Origin: an uncultured Saprospiraceae bacterium
GTDB lineage: Bacteria > Bacteroidota > Bacteroidia > Chitinophagales > Saprospiraceae
Assembly (NCBI GenBank): GCA_938015805.1
Contig: CALLXF010000019.1
Location: forward strand, 1 to 64,000
Direction of reading: 5' to 3'
Length of the DNA stretch: 64,000 nucleotides
Position numbers and translations under genes: made by a program. This document shows, one piece after another, positions 36,899 through 47,937 of this stretch (positions within the stretch are counted from its first letter, which is position 1; the number at the start of each line of letters is the position of its first letter). The notes below the pieces were generated by a model that did no database searches, had not been told where the DNA came from, and saw nothing but the letters and a program-made list of their open reading frames with translations.

Positions 36899-38347
36899 TT
36901 AGTTGAGTTTTAATGGATATCCCATGTAAAAATCGATCACTTTAGATTTAAAGATATAATCGTACTTGGCGATTACTAGATTTAATTGTGCAATGTCTAG
37001 TTGGTTTTTTGCATCTATGTAATCATATGTATTGATACCTCCTAAATCATATCTCCGCTTTGTATTGGCGAAAGCCGCAGTCTGAGCATCGTATGATTTC
37101 TGAGAAGCTTTTACTTGTAATTTTGCTGTTCTTGCGTCTACTAGAGCTTGCATCACCTGTAACTTAAGATTATCTTTTAATTGAGCATTTGCCAGTTCTG
37201 TGGTTTCGATATTGAGCCTTGCTCTTTCTACATTTGATCGGTTGATCATGTTATTATATATCGGGATATTTAGATTTACTCCGACTCCATAAGATAGATT
37301 ATCTTGGATTTGATTAAAATAAGATTGGTTTTTAAAGATCGGCACTTGTTGTTCAGAAGATAGTGTTACAGGATCTGTGCCTATAAGATTTACAATAGCA
37401 GGGTTCGATATAAAGACCTCTTGCTGTGCGAGCACTGTATTAAAACCGTCGATAAATACGCCTTTATTTGAATAGTTAGTTCCGATACTTGCTCCTGCAT
37501 TTAACGATGGTTTAAGAGCTGATTCTGCTATATCTACTCCCACTAAGGCCGATTCTAGATCTAACTCAGCAGCCTTAATACTTGGTTGTGTATTTAGAGC
37601 AGAGGTAAAAACTTCTTCCATTGTAAGTACATCGGGATCAGAGCGTAGCGGGATATCTCCATCTGGAATGATTACATCGATGTCTTTATTTATCCTTAAT
37701 AGTTGCTTTAAATTTAAGAGAGCAGTAGCTATAGAATTTTCCGCTGCTAAAATATTTTGTTCGTTTAAAGCGATCTGAGCTTCTATATTTAAGGCTTCAT
37801 TTTCTGGACGGGTTCCTGCTGTTATTAGTGTATTGAGTTGCTTGAGTTGTTCTTGGCTTAAAGCCAATTGATTATTTACAATTTTTAAATTCTCTTTTGC
37901 AAAAATAACATTGAGGTATGTATTAGCGACTAATAAAGCGATATCTCTTTCTGATTGTTCGATATCAAGGCTTGCTGATTGGTTATTAATTTTAGCTTGT
38001 TTAAGCGAATTTCTTAAACGTCTTCCATTGTATAACACCACTCCAGAATTCAAAGAAAAATTATTTGCATAAAAGGTCTCTGATACAAAATCGTTAGTAA
38101 CTGGATCGACAGATCTTCCGAGATTAAGATTCATAGATCCTCCTGCATTTACATTAGGGTATTTTGCGTGACGAGCCTGTTGCTCATCGATTTCCGTAAA
38201 TTTCTGTCCTATTTTAGCCTGAGCGATACTAATGTTATTACTTAGAGCATGATCTACACACTTTTCTAAGCTCCATGTCTCTTGAGCATGGGAGAAGGTT
38301 ATGGCGATGCATAAAAGACAAAATGATATTATAAGATTTTTAAACAT
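36899..38347 (-). CDS. TolC family outer membrane protein
   Basis: Signal peptide; WSLEKCVDHALSNNISIAQAKI; RRYDLGGINTYDYIDAKNQLDIAQLNLVIAKYDYIFK. Confidence 0.93.
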   Translation of the reverse strand: MFKNLIISFCLLCIAITFSHAQETWSLEKCVDHALSNNISIAQAKIGQKFTEIDEQQARHAKYPNVNAGGSMNLNLGRSVDPVTNDFVSETFYANNFSLNSGVVLYNGRRLRNSLKQAKINNQSASLDIEQSERDIALLVANTYLNVIFAKENLKIVNNQLALSQEQLKQLNTLITAGTRPENEALNIEAQIALNEQNILAAENSIATALLNLKQLLRINKDIDVIIPDGDIPLRSDPDVLTMEEVFTSALNTQPSIKAAELDLESALVGVDIAESALKPSLNAGASIGTNYSNKGVFIDGFNTVLAQQEVFISNPAIVNLIGTDPVTLSSEQQVPIFKNQSYFNQIQDNLSYGVGVNLNIPIYNNMINRSNVERARLNIETTELANAQLKDNLKLQVMQALVDARTAKLQVKASQKSYDAQTAAFANTKRRYDLGGINTYDYIDAKNQLDIAQLNLVIAKYDYIFKSKVIDFYMGYPLKLN

Positions 38348-38503
38348 AGGTTTAGACTATAGTATCAAAAATACCATCTTACAAGCGGGGGAGGAAATTA
38401 TTTATATAAAGGTTATCATGTAGTCGATAAACCACACCTATAAATGATTTTATCGCTGCTAATACATATGATTAGTAGGACTAATGTCGATAAACATGAC
38501 GAA

Positions 38504-39781
38504 TTATCTTCTGTTTTGTGAGAGATCGTTCTGAGTAATACCGATAAGCTGATCATAACCATCATAAAAATTGCTGTAGTAGACGAGAATAGTGTATTCG
38601 TTTTCTGTCTCATGCCACGATCCTTCAAAAAATGTCAAGTCTAGTTTATCTTCTTTTTTGACTGCAAAAAGATAATCGTAATACCCTTGTTTAAGCATTA
38701 CTTTTCCAAAGTAAGTTTTTCGTTCTAAATCATAAAAAAGCTGATGTTCCTCGGTAGGTAGATAATTATTAAATCCACCAACCACATAAACTGGTTCATC
38801 TATCCTCTCGGTTTCCAAGGCAAAAATAACATTGGTATATTCTGCGGAGAGATCTTGATCTGGTCGATCTTTAGTATACATTATAAAACCTCCATTAGCA
38901 TCATTACGCGTATGGAAGGCTCTCTCGCTTCTATTTTGTTGTAGATCTAGTAAGACATCTGTTGCACTGGGTTGGAAATCCACAGTATGTACATTTAGGC
39001 CGGGAGTGATAAGAGTTCTAGTATCAAAGTTTCTATATTCTTTAAGTCCCGGAAATACTACAGCATCACTATAATCAAAAACCAATTTGTCTTTATTTAT
39101 AAACTTAGGATGTAGATCATATACAGCGGATTCCCAGTTATTGTTTTGGAGAATTACAGCAGAAATAGTTCTAAGTGGATCTTCTAAGTTAAGCCTCTTT
39201 ACATCAGCCTCAAAATCAAATTCCTGATGCGTCTGATATTTTAGGGGATCGCTAGGGATTATGTTTTGGACCATGAGACTGATCTTACTATCTACGACCA
39301 TAAATCGTCTAGTTAGCACAGGGGTTTCTTTTGTATCATCCTCATAGATTACTAAAAGATAATTGCCAGAGTAATTCCATTTTATATCCTCATTGGGCAA
39401 AAATAATGTGTACTGGGTGTATTCTAAATAGGTGTTAAATGAGAATTCTAGTAGTTCGACTTCTTCTTCCGTAAAGCCATCTATATATTCTATATTATCG
39501 ATCAGTGATGGTTGCCAGTTGCGGTCACAGTGTATCAGATCGTAAATAAAAGCATTTCCTGTATTCTCTACATCATCAAATTTTAGGACTAGCTTAGTAT
39601 CCATAGATGCTCCTAGATTAATAACGGGGAAGGAGAGTGGGGCATCTTGTTTTTCTAGGGTTACACTTTTTATATAAGGTACATATTCCTTATTCTTAAA
39701 TACTAGATTTTCATATTGGGTAAAGACGGGGCTTACGCCAATGAGGATTAAAACAATGCTACTAATAATCTTAGAACTCAT
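38504..39781 (-). CDS. DUF5103 domain protein
   Basis: YIKSVTLEKQDAPLSFPVINLGASMDTKLVLKFDDVENTGNAFIYDLIHCDRNWQPS; FFEGSWHETENEYTILVYY. Confidence 0.85.
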   Translation of the reverse strand: MSSKIISSIVLILIGVSPVFTQYENLVFKNKEYVPYIKSVTLEKQDAPLSFPVINLGASMDTKLVLKFDDVENTGNAFIYDLIHCDRNWQPSLIDNIEYIDGFTEEEVELLEFSFNTYLEYTQYTLFLPNEDIKWNYSGNYLLVIYEDDTKETPVLTRRFMVVDSKISLMVQNIIPSDPLKYQTHQEFDFEADVKRLNLEDPLRTISAVILQNNNWESAVYDLHPKFINKDKLVFDYSDAVVFPGLKEYRNFDTRTLITPGLNVHTVDFQPSATDVLLDLQQNRSERAFHTRNDANGGFIMYTKDRPDQDLSAEYTNVIFALETERIDEPVYVVGGFNNYLPTEEHQLFYDLERKTYFGKVMLKQGYYDYLFAVKKEDKLDLTFFEGSWHETENEYTILVYYSNFYDGYDQLIGITQNDLSQNRR

Positions 39782-39940
39782 ATTGTAATAACGGAATATT
39801 TAAAATAAAGTAGTTAAGGAAAGGTAAAAAGATTAAACTATATGATCAGAAAATTGATGACTATCTATAAAGTATGCTAGGTATTTAGGTAACTGTGTTC
39901 CTATTTTATCAGTAAGGCTTTTTATTAAGGATGAATCTGA

Positions 39941-40597
39941 TCAAATACTTACGATTTCTCCATTATCTAGTAGCTTATACTTTTTGACTGTTTTTAGATT
40001 TTTGTGAGCAGTAGAATTTTCTGTCTGAATCACTGTAAAGATATAAGGGGACTCTATGGTCGACTGGATAGACTGATGAAAACCTTCTTTCCCAAATTCA
40101 GAAAATAGAATCAGTTGTTTTAGATTATTAGTTTTTTTGTTTAAGCTCCATAGAGAGATTTGGTCACTGTAATGACCACCTTCCGTACGTGTATAAAAAA
40201 TGCGACTTATGGCGTGGGTGCTATTATATATCTCATTAATACAAAAAGACTTGCCATCTTCTTTTTTTGTTTTCTCATAAGATCTAGGATAATTTTTTAG
40301 TAGAGAAGGTGATAATTCTTCGAGATATAGCTTTTCTTCGGAGACGCATTTTGCAAGCAAAAACTTTTCGAGATCAGCTTGATAGTTTCTGGCTGCTTTT
40401 GTTTCTCTAACTAATGCATCAGAAACTTTTAGCTTGACTTGAGGGACTGGTGGTGTATTGCTTTCTTGGGAGTTTCTAGTCTTGTTAGAGTCATCGGTTT
40501 TTTTTGAACGGTCTTTTTTAATTGTACCATCTGCTCCACATGATATAAGGATGGATAAACTGATAATTGTAAGAATCGCTCGACTTATAGTTTTCAT
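39941..40597 (-). CDS. Uncharacterised lipoprotein, tandem paralog A
   Basis: Lipobox LSILISCGADG; shares the core GKSFCxxEIYN...SRIxYxRTxGGxYxDxISxWSLNK with the neighbouring ORF. Confidence 0.75.
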   Translation of the reverse strand: MKTISRAILTIISLSILISCGADGTIKKDRSKKTDDSNKTRNSQESNTPPVPQVKLKVSDALVRETKAARNYQADLEKFLLAKCVSEEKLYLEELSPSLLKNYPRSYEKTKKEDGKSFCINEIYNSTHAISRIFYTRTEGGHYSDQISLWSLNKKTNNLKQLILFSEFGKEGFHQSIQSTIESPYIFTVIQTENSTAHKNLKTVKKYKLLDNGEIVSI

Positions 40598-40676
40598 CGT
40601 TATATTTTTAAAGACTAAAATAGGATTTTTTATAATTTATACATTCGGAGTAATACGTGTAGTACCTCTACTTTTA

Positions 40677-41288
40677 TTACAATCCTACATCTCCGTTTTC
40701 AAAAAGCTTAAATTTATTGACTGTTTTTTCATTGACTTTAGTTTTTGAATTTACTATTTCTGTAATCACTAATGTAAAAGGAGCTTCTATTTTAGTAGAT
40801 ACTTTTTGATGATATCCACCTTTATTAAATTCTGAAAATAAGTGATACTGCCATAGCTGCTTAGTGGTTTTATTTAAACTCCAGATGGAAATAATGTCAC
40901 CGTAAGGACCACCTTTTGTACGCTCATAAACTATACGACTCACTGCATTATTATTGTTATAAATCTCGTGGAGACAGAATGATTTACCATCTTTTTTATT
41001 TGTTCTAACAGAAGAGTATAAATAATCTTTGAGTAAAGAAAATTGTAGATCTTGAAGGTTTATAGCAGTGGATTCATCACACTTCTGATGGATATACTTA
41101 TTTAGATTTGATTTATTTATTTCCTCTTGTTCTTTAATTCTTTTTTCCGCTGCAGTTAATTTTTTTATTTTTTTTGTCTGAGGATTATGGGTGTCATTGG
41201 TTTCCAGATTTTCTTTTTTACTCGTACAAGATATCAACACTAATAAGGCTAAAAATAAATTGCGAATAAGAACTTGAGATGGTTTCAT
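40677..41288 (-). CDS. Uncharacterised lipoprotein, tandem paralog B
   Basis: Lipobox LVLISCTSKK; same conserved core as 39941-40597. Confidence 0.75.
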   Translation of the reverse strand: MKPSQVLIRNLFLALLVLISCTSKKENLETNDTHNPQTKKIKKLTAAEKRIKEQEEINKSNLNKYIHQKCDESTAINLQDLQFSLLKDYLYSSVRTNKKDGKSFCLHEIYNNNNAVSRIVYERTKGGPYGDIISIWSLNKTTKQLWQYHLFSEFNKGGYHQKVSTKIEAPFTLVITEIVNSKTKVNEKTVNKFKLFENGDVGL

Positions 41289-41911
41289 TTATGATAGTTT
41301 ACGACGTCTGGTTTACTAGTCCATTTATTGTTTTTTATTCTAAATCTCCAAGGCCAGTGAGAGCATTCCTCGGCGGTCGACATACCCACTCTCGGTCCAG
41401 AAATGATATTAGTTTTAGGAATTCTGAGACCTCTGTCTTCAATCCACAATGCTGATTTTTTTGAACTGAGGTCGATGCCATTTTGCTTTTTAGTAATGTC
41501 CATACATCTAGTAAATTTACCGGGGCCATTACAAGATTCCTTTTTGGTCATGGACATCATCCTTCTATCTTTCATAATATCTAATCCCTCAATGGGTTCT
41601 ATGGCTCTTACAAGTATGGCATGAGCCATACCTTCTGGGGCCGTTACTATATTAAAAAGATTATGGATGCCATAACAGATATATACATAACACGTTCCTC
41701 CGATTGCAAACATGGTTTCTGTTCGGGGAGTTCTCTTATTCGCGTAAGCGTGACATGCCTTATCATCTGGTGCTCTATAAGCCTCAGTCTCTACTATAAT
41801 TCCAGAAGTATAATTTCCATCAACATTAGAAATCAGATATTTCCCTAATAGATCTTTTGAAAGAGCCACTACATCTGTACTCTGATAGTAAGACTTAGGA
41901 ATTACGGACAT
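41285..41911 (-). CDS. DNA-3-methyladenine glycosylase (AAG/MPG family)
   Basis: VVALSKDLLGKYLIS, ETEAYRAPDDKACHAYANKRTPRTETMF, GTCYVYICYGIHNLFNIV, CNGPGKFTRCMDI. Confidence 0.95.
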   Translation of the reverse strand: MSVIPKSYYQSTDVVALSKDLLGKYLISNVDGNYTSGIIVETEAYRAPDDKACHAYANKRTPRTETMFAIGGTCYVYICYGIHNLFNIVTAPEGMAHAILVRAIEPIEGLDIMKDRRMMSMTKKESCNGPGKFTRCMDITKKQNGIDLSSKKSALWIEDRGLRIPKTNIISGPRVGMSTAEECSHWPWRFRIKNNKWTSKPDVVNYHK

Positions 41912-43384
41912 TTATCTTCTAGAATAATTAGGAGCTTCTTTAGTAATCGAGATATTATGAGGATGACTTTCTGCGACACCTGCATTTGTAATTTTTACTA
42001 TTTCTTTTCCATGCATATGCGAGATGTCAGGAGCTCCTACGTATCCCATTCCTGCACGTAAACCTCCTAGATATTGCACCATTACTTCGCCTACAGATCC
42101 TTTAAAGGGCACACGTCCTTCTATTCCTTCTGGAACTAATTTTTTAATATCATCCTCAGCATCCTGGAAGTATCGATCTTTAGATCCGATCTGCATAGCT
42201 CCGAGCGAACCCATACCTCTATACACTTTAAATTTACGACCTTGGAAAATGACTGTTTCGCCAGGAGCTTCTTCTGTTCCTGCAAATAAAGAACCTGCCA
42301 TGATTGTATTGGCTCCGGCTACTAGAGCTTTTGCGATATCTCCGGTGTATCGTATCCCACCATCACCGATGATCGGAACACCTAGGTGTTTTACTTTTTC
42401 GTAAGCACTGCGTATAGCGTAAAACTGGGGAACACCCACACCGGCTACGATACGAGTGGTACAAATACTACCAGGTCCGACACCTACTTTTATCCCGTCA
42501 CATCCAGCCTCTGCAAGAGCGAGTGCTCCAGCTCCTGTCGCCACATTTCCACCGACTACCTGGAGGTCTTTAAATTTAGCTTTTACGCTTTTTATTGCAT
42601 CTATTACTCCTTTAGAATGACCATGAGCGGTGTCGAGGCATATCGCATCTACATCCACATTTACTAGAGCTTCTACTCTTTCTAACATATCATGAGTAAC
42701 TCCTACAGCTGCACCGACTACTAATCTACCTCTTGTATCTTTTGAGGAGTTAGGATAGTCTTCTACCTTCATAATATCCTTATAGGTAATGAGACCGATT
42801 AGTTTTTTATGATCGTCTACTACTGGTAATTTTTCTATTTTATATTTTTGTAAAATATCTTTGGCTTGATCTAATGTAGTTCCTTTAGGAGCGGTAATTA
42901 GATTGTCCTTAGTCATGATATCTTTTACCGGACGATTTACATTTACCTCAAAACGTAAATCTCGATTTGTTAGAATACCTATTAGTGTATTGTTATTATC
43001 CACTATAGGAATACCACCTATTTTGTGCTGTTTCATTAAATCTAAAGCATCAAAAATCATGGCATCGTCCTTAAGCGTGACTGGATCTATGATCATACCA
43101 CTCTCTGATCTTTTTACTGCTCTTACCTGAGCTGCCTGATCTGCGATATTCATGTTTTTATGGATAATTCCGATACCTCCCTGACGTGCAAGAGCAATAG
43201 CCAGTTTAGATTCCGTTACGGTATCCATAGCTGCCGATACGATCGGAGCGTTAATTCTTATATCTCTAGTAAACTGTGTAGAAATATCTACGTCACGAGG
43301 AAGTACTTCTGAATATCCTGGCACTAGCAGAATATCATCAAAAGTATATGCATCAGATTGCTGGTTTAAATTACTTTTATCCAT
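41912..43384 (-). CDS. guaB: Inosine-5'-monophosphate dehydrogenase
   Basis: [23 protein letters not shown]; two CBS domains; [30 protein letters not shown]. Confidence 0.97.
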   Translation of the reverse strand: MDKSNLNQQSDAYTFDDILLVPGYSEVLPRDVDISTQFTRDIRINAPIVSAAMDTVTESKLAIALARQGGIGIIHKNMNIADQAAQVRAVKRSESGMIIDPVTLKDDAMIFDALDLMKQHKIGGIPIVDNNNTLIGILTNRDLRFEVNVNRPVKDIMTKDNLITAPKGTTLDQAKDILQKYKIEKLPVVDDHKKLIGLITYKDIMKVEDYPNSSKDTRGRLVVGAAVGVTHDMLERVEALVNVDVDAICLDTAHGHSKGVIDAIKSVKAKFKDLQVVGGNVATGAGALALAEAGCDGIKVGVGPGSICTTRIVAGVGVPQFYAIRSAYEKVKHLGVPIIGDGGIRYTGDIAKALVAGANTIMAGSLFAGTEEAPGETVIFQGRKFKVYRGMGSLGAMQIGSKDRYFQDAEDDIKKLVPEGIEGRVPFKGSVGEVMVQYLGGLRAGMGYVGAPDISHMHGKEIVKITNAGVAESHPHNISITKEAPNYSRR

Positions 43385-43439
43385 CCGTAAAGATATTTAA
43401 AATTATTTTTGATCAAAGTTATTCGTAAAACAATCGTTT

Positions 43440-43898
43440 ATGTTATCAGTTCAAGGAGATGCTTTTTTTATGAAAGAGGCAATAAAAGAGGCTAAAAAAG
43501 CGAAAGCTGCTGGAGAAGTACCTGTCGGAGCTATCGTTGTAGCAAATGGTCAGATTATTGCCAAAGCTCATAACCAAACCCAGTTACTGAATGATGTAAC
43601 TGCTCATGCAGAGATCATGGCGATTACGTCAGCTAGTTCTTATCTCGGAAGCAAATATTTAAACCAGTGTGCTATTTTTATTACGTTAGAACCATGTGTG
43701 ATGTGTGCGGGTGCTCTAGCATGGTCGCAAATAGGAAGAGTAGTTTACGGAGCTAGTGATGATAACAGAGGGTTTATGAGATATGGAAAAGAATTACTAC
43801 ATCCAGCTACGAAATTGGAATATGGTATACAAAATGCGGAGTGTTCTCAGTTATTATTGCAATTTTTTGAAGAGAAAAGGAGACTTAAAAAGAAGTAA
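43440..43898 (+). CDS. tadA: tRNA adenosine(34) deaminase-type nucleoside deaminase
   Basis: VPVGAIVVANGQII, HAEIMAI, LEPCVMCAGALAWSQIGRVVYGASD. Confidence 0.93.
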   Translation: MLSVQGDAFFMKEAIKEAKKAKAAGEVPVGAIVVANGQIIAKAHNQTQLLNDVTAHAEIMAITSASSYLGSKYLNQCAIFITLEPCVMCAGALAWSQIGRVVYGASDDNRGFMRYGKELLHPATKLEYGIQNAECSQLLLQFFEEKRRLKKK

Positions 43899-44063
43899 AG
43901 GCTATCGGAGCTTATAGTGAATAAAGAGATAAATAATGTTAAGTTTTTTAAGCTTTACGCCAATATTTCGACAATCTATTTAAACATTCGTTAAGCATCG
44001 AAGTCTAATTTGATAATTAGAATGATCTACACTAATTTCATTTATAGAACAAATTTTAAAACC

Positions 44064-44636
44064 ATGAGTAGTGTAAAAAAAGTATCTATAGGATTAAGTA
44101 GCGTAAAGTACTTGCTAGTAGGATTTATTGGGTTAATGTTATTCAGTTCGTGTAGTCCGAGACTGACACCATTTACACAACGTTTGTATGACGAATACTC
44201 ATGGTCCGATTCCGAACTCAAAAGAATACAGTTTTACTTATCGGATGATATCCGACTCACCCGTGATGTAGGCTCTGAGGATTCTAAAATTAAAGGAGGT
44301 AAAATCCGTATCAAAGATGGAAGAAAGGTAGAAGAGATTGTTTTTAAAGAAGGAACACCTGGGGTCTTAATTTACTTGCCTAAAGAAAATCGTTTTGCAG
44401 TTTCTTTTGATGACGATGATCGTTATTTGGTTTTTGGGCCGAGTAAACAGTATGGCGGAAAATATACTTTACGTGCCAAAGACTGGAAAAAGCAATATGG
44501 AAAAATAACCTACGGCGATAAAGTATATTTCACTGATAACGAAAGTGCTTTTACAACTCTCATGGTGGATATAAAAAAGGCTAATAAAGTAAATGTCAAT
44601 CGTGAGAAAGTGGGCGGAAGAAGAGTAGGGCGATAA
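44064..44636 (+). CDS. Hypothetical lipoprotein
   Basis: From internal ATG: MSSVKKVSIGLSSVKYLLVGFIGLMLFSSCSPRLTPFTQRLYDEYSWSDSELKRIQFYLSDDI. Confidence 0.65.
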   Translation: MSSVKKVSIGLSSVKYLLVGFIGLMLFSSCSPRLTPFTQRLYDEYSWSDSELKRIQFYLSDDIRLTRDVGSEDSKIKGGKIRIKDGRKVEEIVFKEGTPGVLIYLPKENRFAVSFDDDDRYLVFGPSKQYGGKYTLRAKDWKKQYGKITYGDKVYFTDNESAFTTLMVDIKKANKVNVNREKVGGRRVGR

Positions 44637-44885
44637 GATACGTAGCTACAATTTTTCGTAGTCCGCAGATGAAAGGTTTAATAAGTTACTATAGATCAAA
44701 TATTTAGAGGATCAACGATCTAGATACAGTGGCTACCACTTATAGGTTTTGATGATTTAAAGGAATTTTATATCAGCTTTTAAGGCAATGTTTGATTACA
44801 ACAATAGCCCGTAAAATTCGTAAAAGAATAGAAAAGCGTTTATAAGATGTATTTTCTAAATATCTAATACCTTTAAATCAAACTT

Positions 44886-45539
44886 TTAATTTACTCCTTC
44901 TAAGAAAGGAACAAATTTAAATCCACCTCTTCTTTTTAAATCAAATTTATCAACATCTGTTTTAATGATTTCTAGCATGGTTTGACTACCATTTTTCCCT
45001 ACAGGAATAACCATTTTTCCATTGATTGATAATTGATCAAAAAGCATATTAGGAATAGAAGTTGCACCGGCGGTAACGATTATTTTGTCAAATGGGGCAA
45101 ACCTTTCTGCTCCTAAATATCCATCTCCGTGTAGTGTACGTATGTTACCGTACCCTATGCGATTTAATAAACTACTAGTTTTATCGTAAAGTGATTTTTG
45201 CCTTTCTATGGTGTAAACTTTTGCACCCATCTCTGCTAGGATACATGCCTGATATCCAGAACCAGTTCCTACTTCTAATACGAGATCACCCTGCTGGACA
45301 TCTAATAACTGCGACTGATAGGCGACAGTGTATGGTTGCGATATTGTTTGCTCTGCTTCGATAGGAAAAGCTACATCTCTATATGCCCACTCATCAAAAG
45401 CGTCATCTAAAAAATAATGTCTAGGAACATTGTAAATAGCGTTGATTACTTTTTTGTTGTTAATTCCTTTTCTGGCTAGTTCGTTTACCAGTTTTTGACG
45501 CATACCCTTATGCTTATGTAAATCTCTCATGAGCTTCAT
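44886..45539 (-). CDS. pcm: Protein-L-isoaspartate O-methyltransferase
   Basis: AEQTISQPYTVAYQSQLLDVQQGDLVLEVGTGSGYQACILAEMGAKVYTIER. Confidence 0.95.
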   Translation of the reverse strand: MKLMRDLHKHKGMRQKLVNELARKGINNKKVINAIYNVPRHYFLDDAFDEWAYRDVAFPIEAEQTISQPYTVAYQSQLLDVQQGDLVLEVGTGSGYQACILAEMGAKVYTIERQKSLYDKTSSLLNRIGYGNIRTLHGDGYLGAERFAPFDKIIVTAGATSIPNMLFDQLSINGKMVIPVGKNGSQTMLEIIKTDVDKFDLKRRGGFKFVPFLEGVN

Positions 45540-45579
45540 TTTTTATCTGATATTATCTAAAGAAGGGATGTACGATATC

Positions 45580-45587
45580 TATATTTG
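45580..45587 (+). promoter_or_regulatory. Candidate -7 box TATATTTG
   Basis: TAnnTTTG match in the divergent pcm/phosphohexomutase intergenic region. Confidence 0.35.
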
Positions 45588-45707
45588 CAAATAACGATGG
45601 AAATTAAACCACTATTAATTGACGATAAATATTTATGACGTAAATTTAATATAAATATATTAAATAAAATCATAATATGTTATCTTCATTAAATAAACAC
45701 TATAGAT

Positions 45708-47099
45708 ATGACTAAGATCAAATTTGGAACTGATGGTTGGAGAGCTATAATTGCAAAAGACTACACTGTCGATAATGTAAAAAGAGTAGCTCAGGCTTCC
45801 GCCGAATGGATGAAAGAACGTAATCTAACCAAAGTTGTAATCGGTCATGATGCCAGATTTGGAGGGCGATTGTTTTCGGAAACGACGGCTTGTGTTTTTG
45901 GCTATTATGGGATAAAAGTTTTTATTGCTCCGGAATTTGTAAGTACACCTATGGTTTCTTTAGGTATCGTAAAGTTAAAAGCAGATTTAGGTGTAGTTAT
46001 TACAGCTAGTCATAATCCTCCTTCATATAATGGATATAAGCTTAAATCCTCTTTTGGAGGACCGACTATTCCTAAAGAGATCTCTGAGGTAGAGGCTTTG
46101 ATTCCTGATAATCATATAATAGATCTACCGACTATAGATACATTAAAATCAAAAGGTCTTTTAGAATATGTAGATCTCGAACAAATGTATTTTGATCATT
46201 GTGTTGAAAATTTTGATTTAGATGCAATAAAAAAATCTAAGATAAAATTGGTCTATGATGCAATGTATGGTGCAGGACAGCGTATTGTAGAAAGATTACT
46301 TCCTGATACCTATCTATTAAGATGTGATTATAATCCAGGATTTAGAGGAGCCGCACCAGAACCTATACACAGAAACTTATTATGGTTATCTGATACACTT
46401 AAGAAAACAGATTATAATCTTGGTCTTGCAAATGACGGAGATGCGGATCGGATCGGAATGTATGATGAGGATGGTAATTTTGTAGATAGCCATCACTTAT
46501 TATTATTACTGTTATATTATTTAGCAGAAGTAAAAAAAATGACTGGAAAGGTGATCATTACTTTTTCAGTTACAGACAAGATGAAAAAACTTGCAGAACA
46601 TTTTGGGCTAGAAATCGAAGTTACTAAAATCGGTTTTAAATATATCGCCGAAATTATGATCAAAGAGGATGTTCTAGTCGGAGGGGAAGAATCAGGTGGA
46701 CTTGCTGTAAAAGGTCATATTCCGGAGCGAGATGGCGTATGGATGGGGCTATTAATAATGGAGTTTATGGCAAAAACTGGAAAATCTATTAAGCAATTAG
46801 TGCAGGAGGTATATGATATTGTCGGGCCATTTTCTTTTGATAGAGATGATCTCCATATTACGGAAGATAAAAAATTAGATATTATTGATCGATGTAAAAA
46901 TGGTTCCATTTCTTCTATCGGAGACATAGCTATTATCAAAACAGAGACGATAGATGGTTTTAAATTTTACCTAAGCGATGCGGAATGGATAATGATAAGG
47001 CCTAGTGGAACAGAACCAGTTTTGCGGGTATATGCACAGGCTCCTACACTAGAGCGATGTAGGACATTATTGCAAATGACGCACCAGACACTCGGATAG
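45708..47099 (+). CDS. Phosphoglucomutase/phosphomannomutase family protein
   Basis: IKFGTDGWRAIIAKDYT, ITASHNPPSYNGYKLKSSFGG, DGDADRIGMYDEDG, GGEESGGLAVKGHIPERDGVW, RPSGTEPVLRVYAQA. Confidence 0.95.
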   Translation: MTKIKFGTDGWRAIIAKDYTVDNVKRVAQASAEWMKERNLTKVVIGHDARFGGRLFSETTACVFGYYGIKVFIAPEFVSTPMVSLGIVKLKADLGVVITASHNPPSYNGYKLKSSFGGPTIPKEISEVEALIPDNHIIDLPTIDTLKSKGLLEYVDLEQMYFDHCVENFDLDAIKKSKIKLVYDAMYGAGQRIVERLLPDTYLLRCDYNPGFRGAAPEPIHRNLLWLSDTLKKTDYNLGLANDGDADRIGMYDEDGNFVDSHHLLLLLLYYLAEVKKMTGKVIITFSVTDKMKKLAEHFGLEIEVTKIGFKYIAEIMIKEDVLVGGEESGGLAVKGHIPERDGVWMGLLIMEFMAKTGKSIKQLVQEVYDIVGPFSFDRDDLHITEDKKLDIIDRCKNGSISSIGDIAIIKTETIDGFKFYLSDAEWIMIRPSGTEPVLRVYAQAPTLERCRTLLQMTHQTLG

Positions 47100-47176
47100 T
47101 AAGTAAGTTACTTTTGTAAATCTTGGTAAACTTATGTCCCTAAATGTGTATCTTTCGATTACACAAAATCACTATT

Positions 47177-47773
47177 ATGAAGGACATTAAGTTTCCAGTA
47201 AATTTTCAATTTAAAATAGGTACGCTTGCTAATGATTTTATCGCCACGGATGCAACAGGTAAAATAGTTGCCTATGTGCGTCAAAAAATGTTTAAACTCA
47301 AGGAAGACATAGAAATCTATAGTGACGAATCTCGAACAAAAATAAATTATAGTATTAAGGCGGATAAATGGCTTGATTTTTCAGCAGCATATGCTTTTTA
47401 TGATGAACGTAATCAAGGCTTTGGAAAGATAGCACGAAAGGGATGGAGATCAATATGGAAGGCTCAATACGAAATTATAGATCAGCACAATCAATTGCAA
47501 TATAACGTCAATGAAGAAAATGGTTGGGTTAAAGTATTAGATTCGATCCTAGGACAAATTCCAATTTTAAGTTTTTTTACAGGTTATTTGTTTAACCCTT
47601 CCTATCTCGTTACGGATATCAGAGGAAAGGCTATCGTAAGACTTAAGAAGAGTCCTTCTTTCTTTGGACGTAATTTTGAGCTTTCTAAAGTAGGGGAGAT
47701 GGACGCAGATGATGATGATCGTATTATGCTCGGTTTAATGATGATGATCTTATTAGAGCGGAATAGAGGATAA
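47177..47773 (+). CDS. LURP-one-related (scramblase-like) family protein
   Basis: FKIGTLANDFIATDATGKIVAYVRQKMFKLKEDIEIYSDESRTKINYSIKADKWLDFSAAYAF. Confidence 0.5.
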   Translation: MKDIKFPVNFQFKIGTLANDFIATDATGKIVAYVRQKMFKLKEDIEIYSDESRTKINYSIKADKWLDFSAAYAFYDERNQGFGKIARKGWRSIWKAQYEIIDQHNQLQYNVNEENGWVKVLDSILGQIPILSFFTGYLFNPSYLVTDIRGKAIVRLKKSPSFFGRNFELSKVGEMDADDDDRIMLGLMMMILLERNRG

Positions 47774-47937
47774 CTTGCTATACTGGAATATAATGAAACA
47801 TAAAAAAGAACAGAAAGTATAGGTTAACCTAGTAGATCAGGAAGCTGCCATTTTTTACAATCTATCCATGAAAAAATTCGTTACGTTAATCGTCATGTAA
47901 TATCAGCAACTTCCATTATTTATCATAGAGATCTTTT

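Noticed and set aside
38416-38628. 70-aa minus-strand ORF between the TolC and DUF5103 genes
   Set aside because: Mostly overlaps the DUF5103 gene end in another frame; no signal or domain.
41335-41848. ORFs at 41335-41529 (-), 41403-41624 (+) and 41621-41848 (+)
   Set aside because: Overlap the conserved DNA glycosylase gene in other frames.
42024-43130. Plus-strand ORFs over guaB
   Set aside because: Antisense to a highly conserved housekeeping gene.
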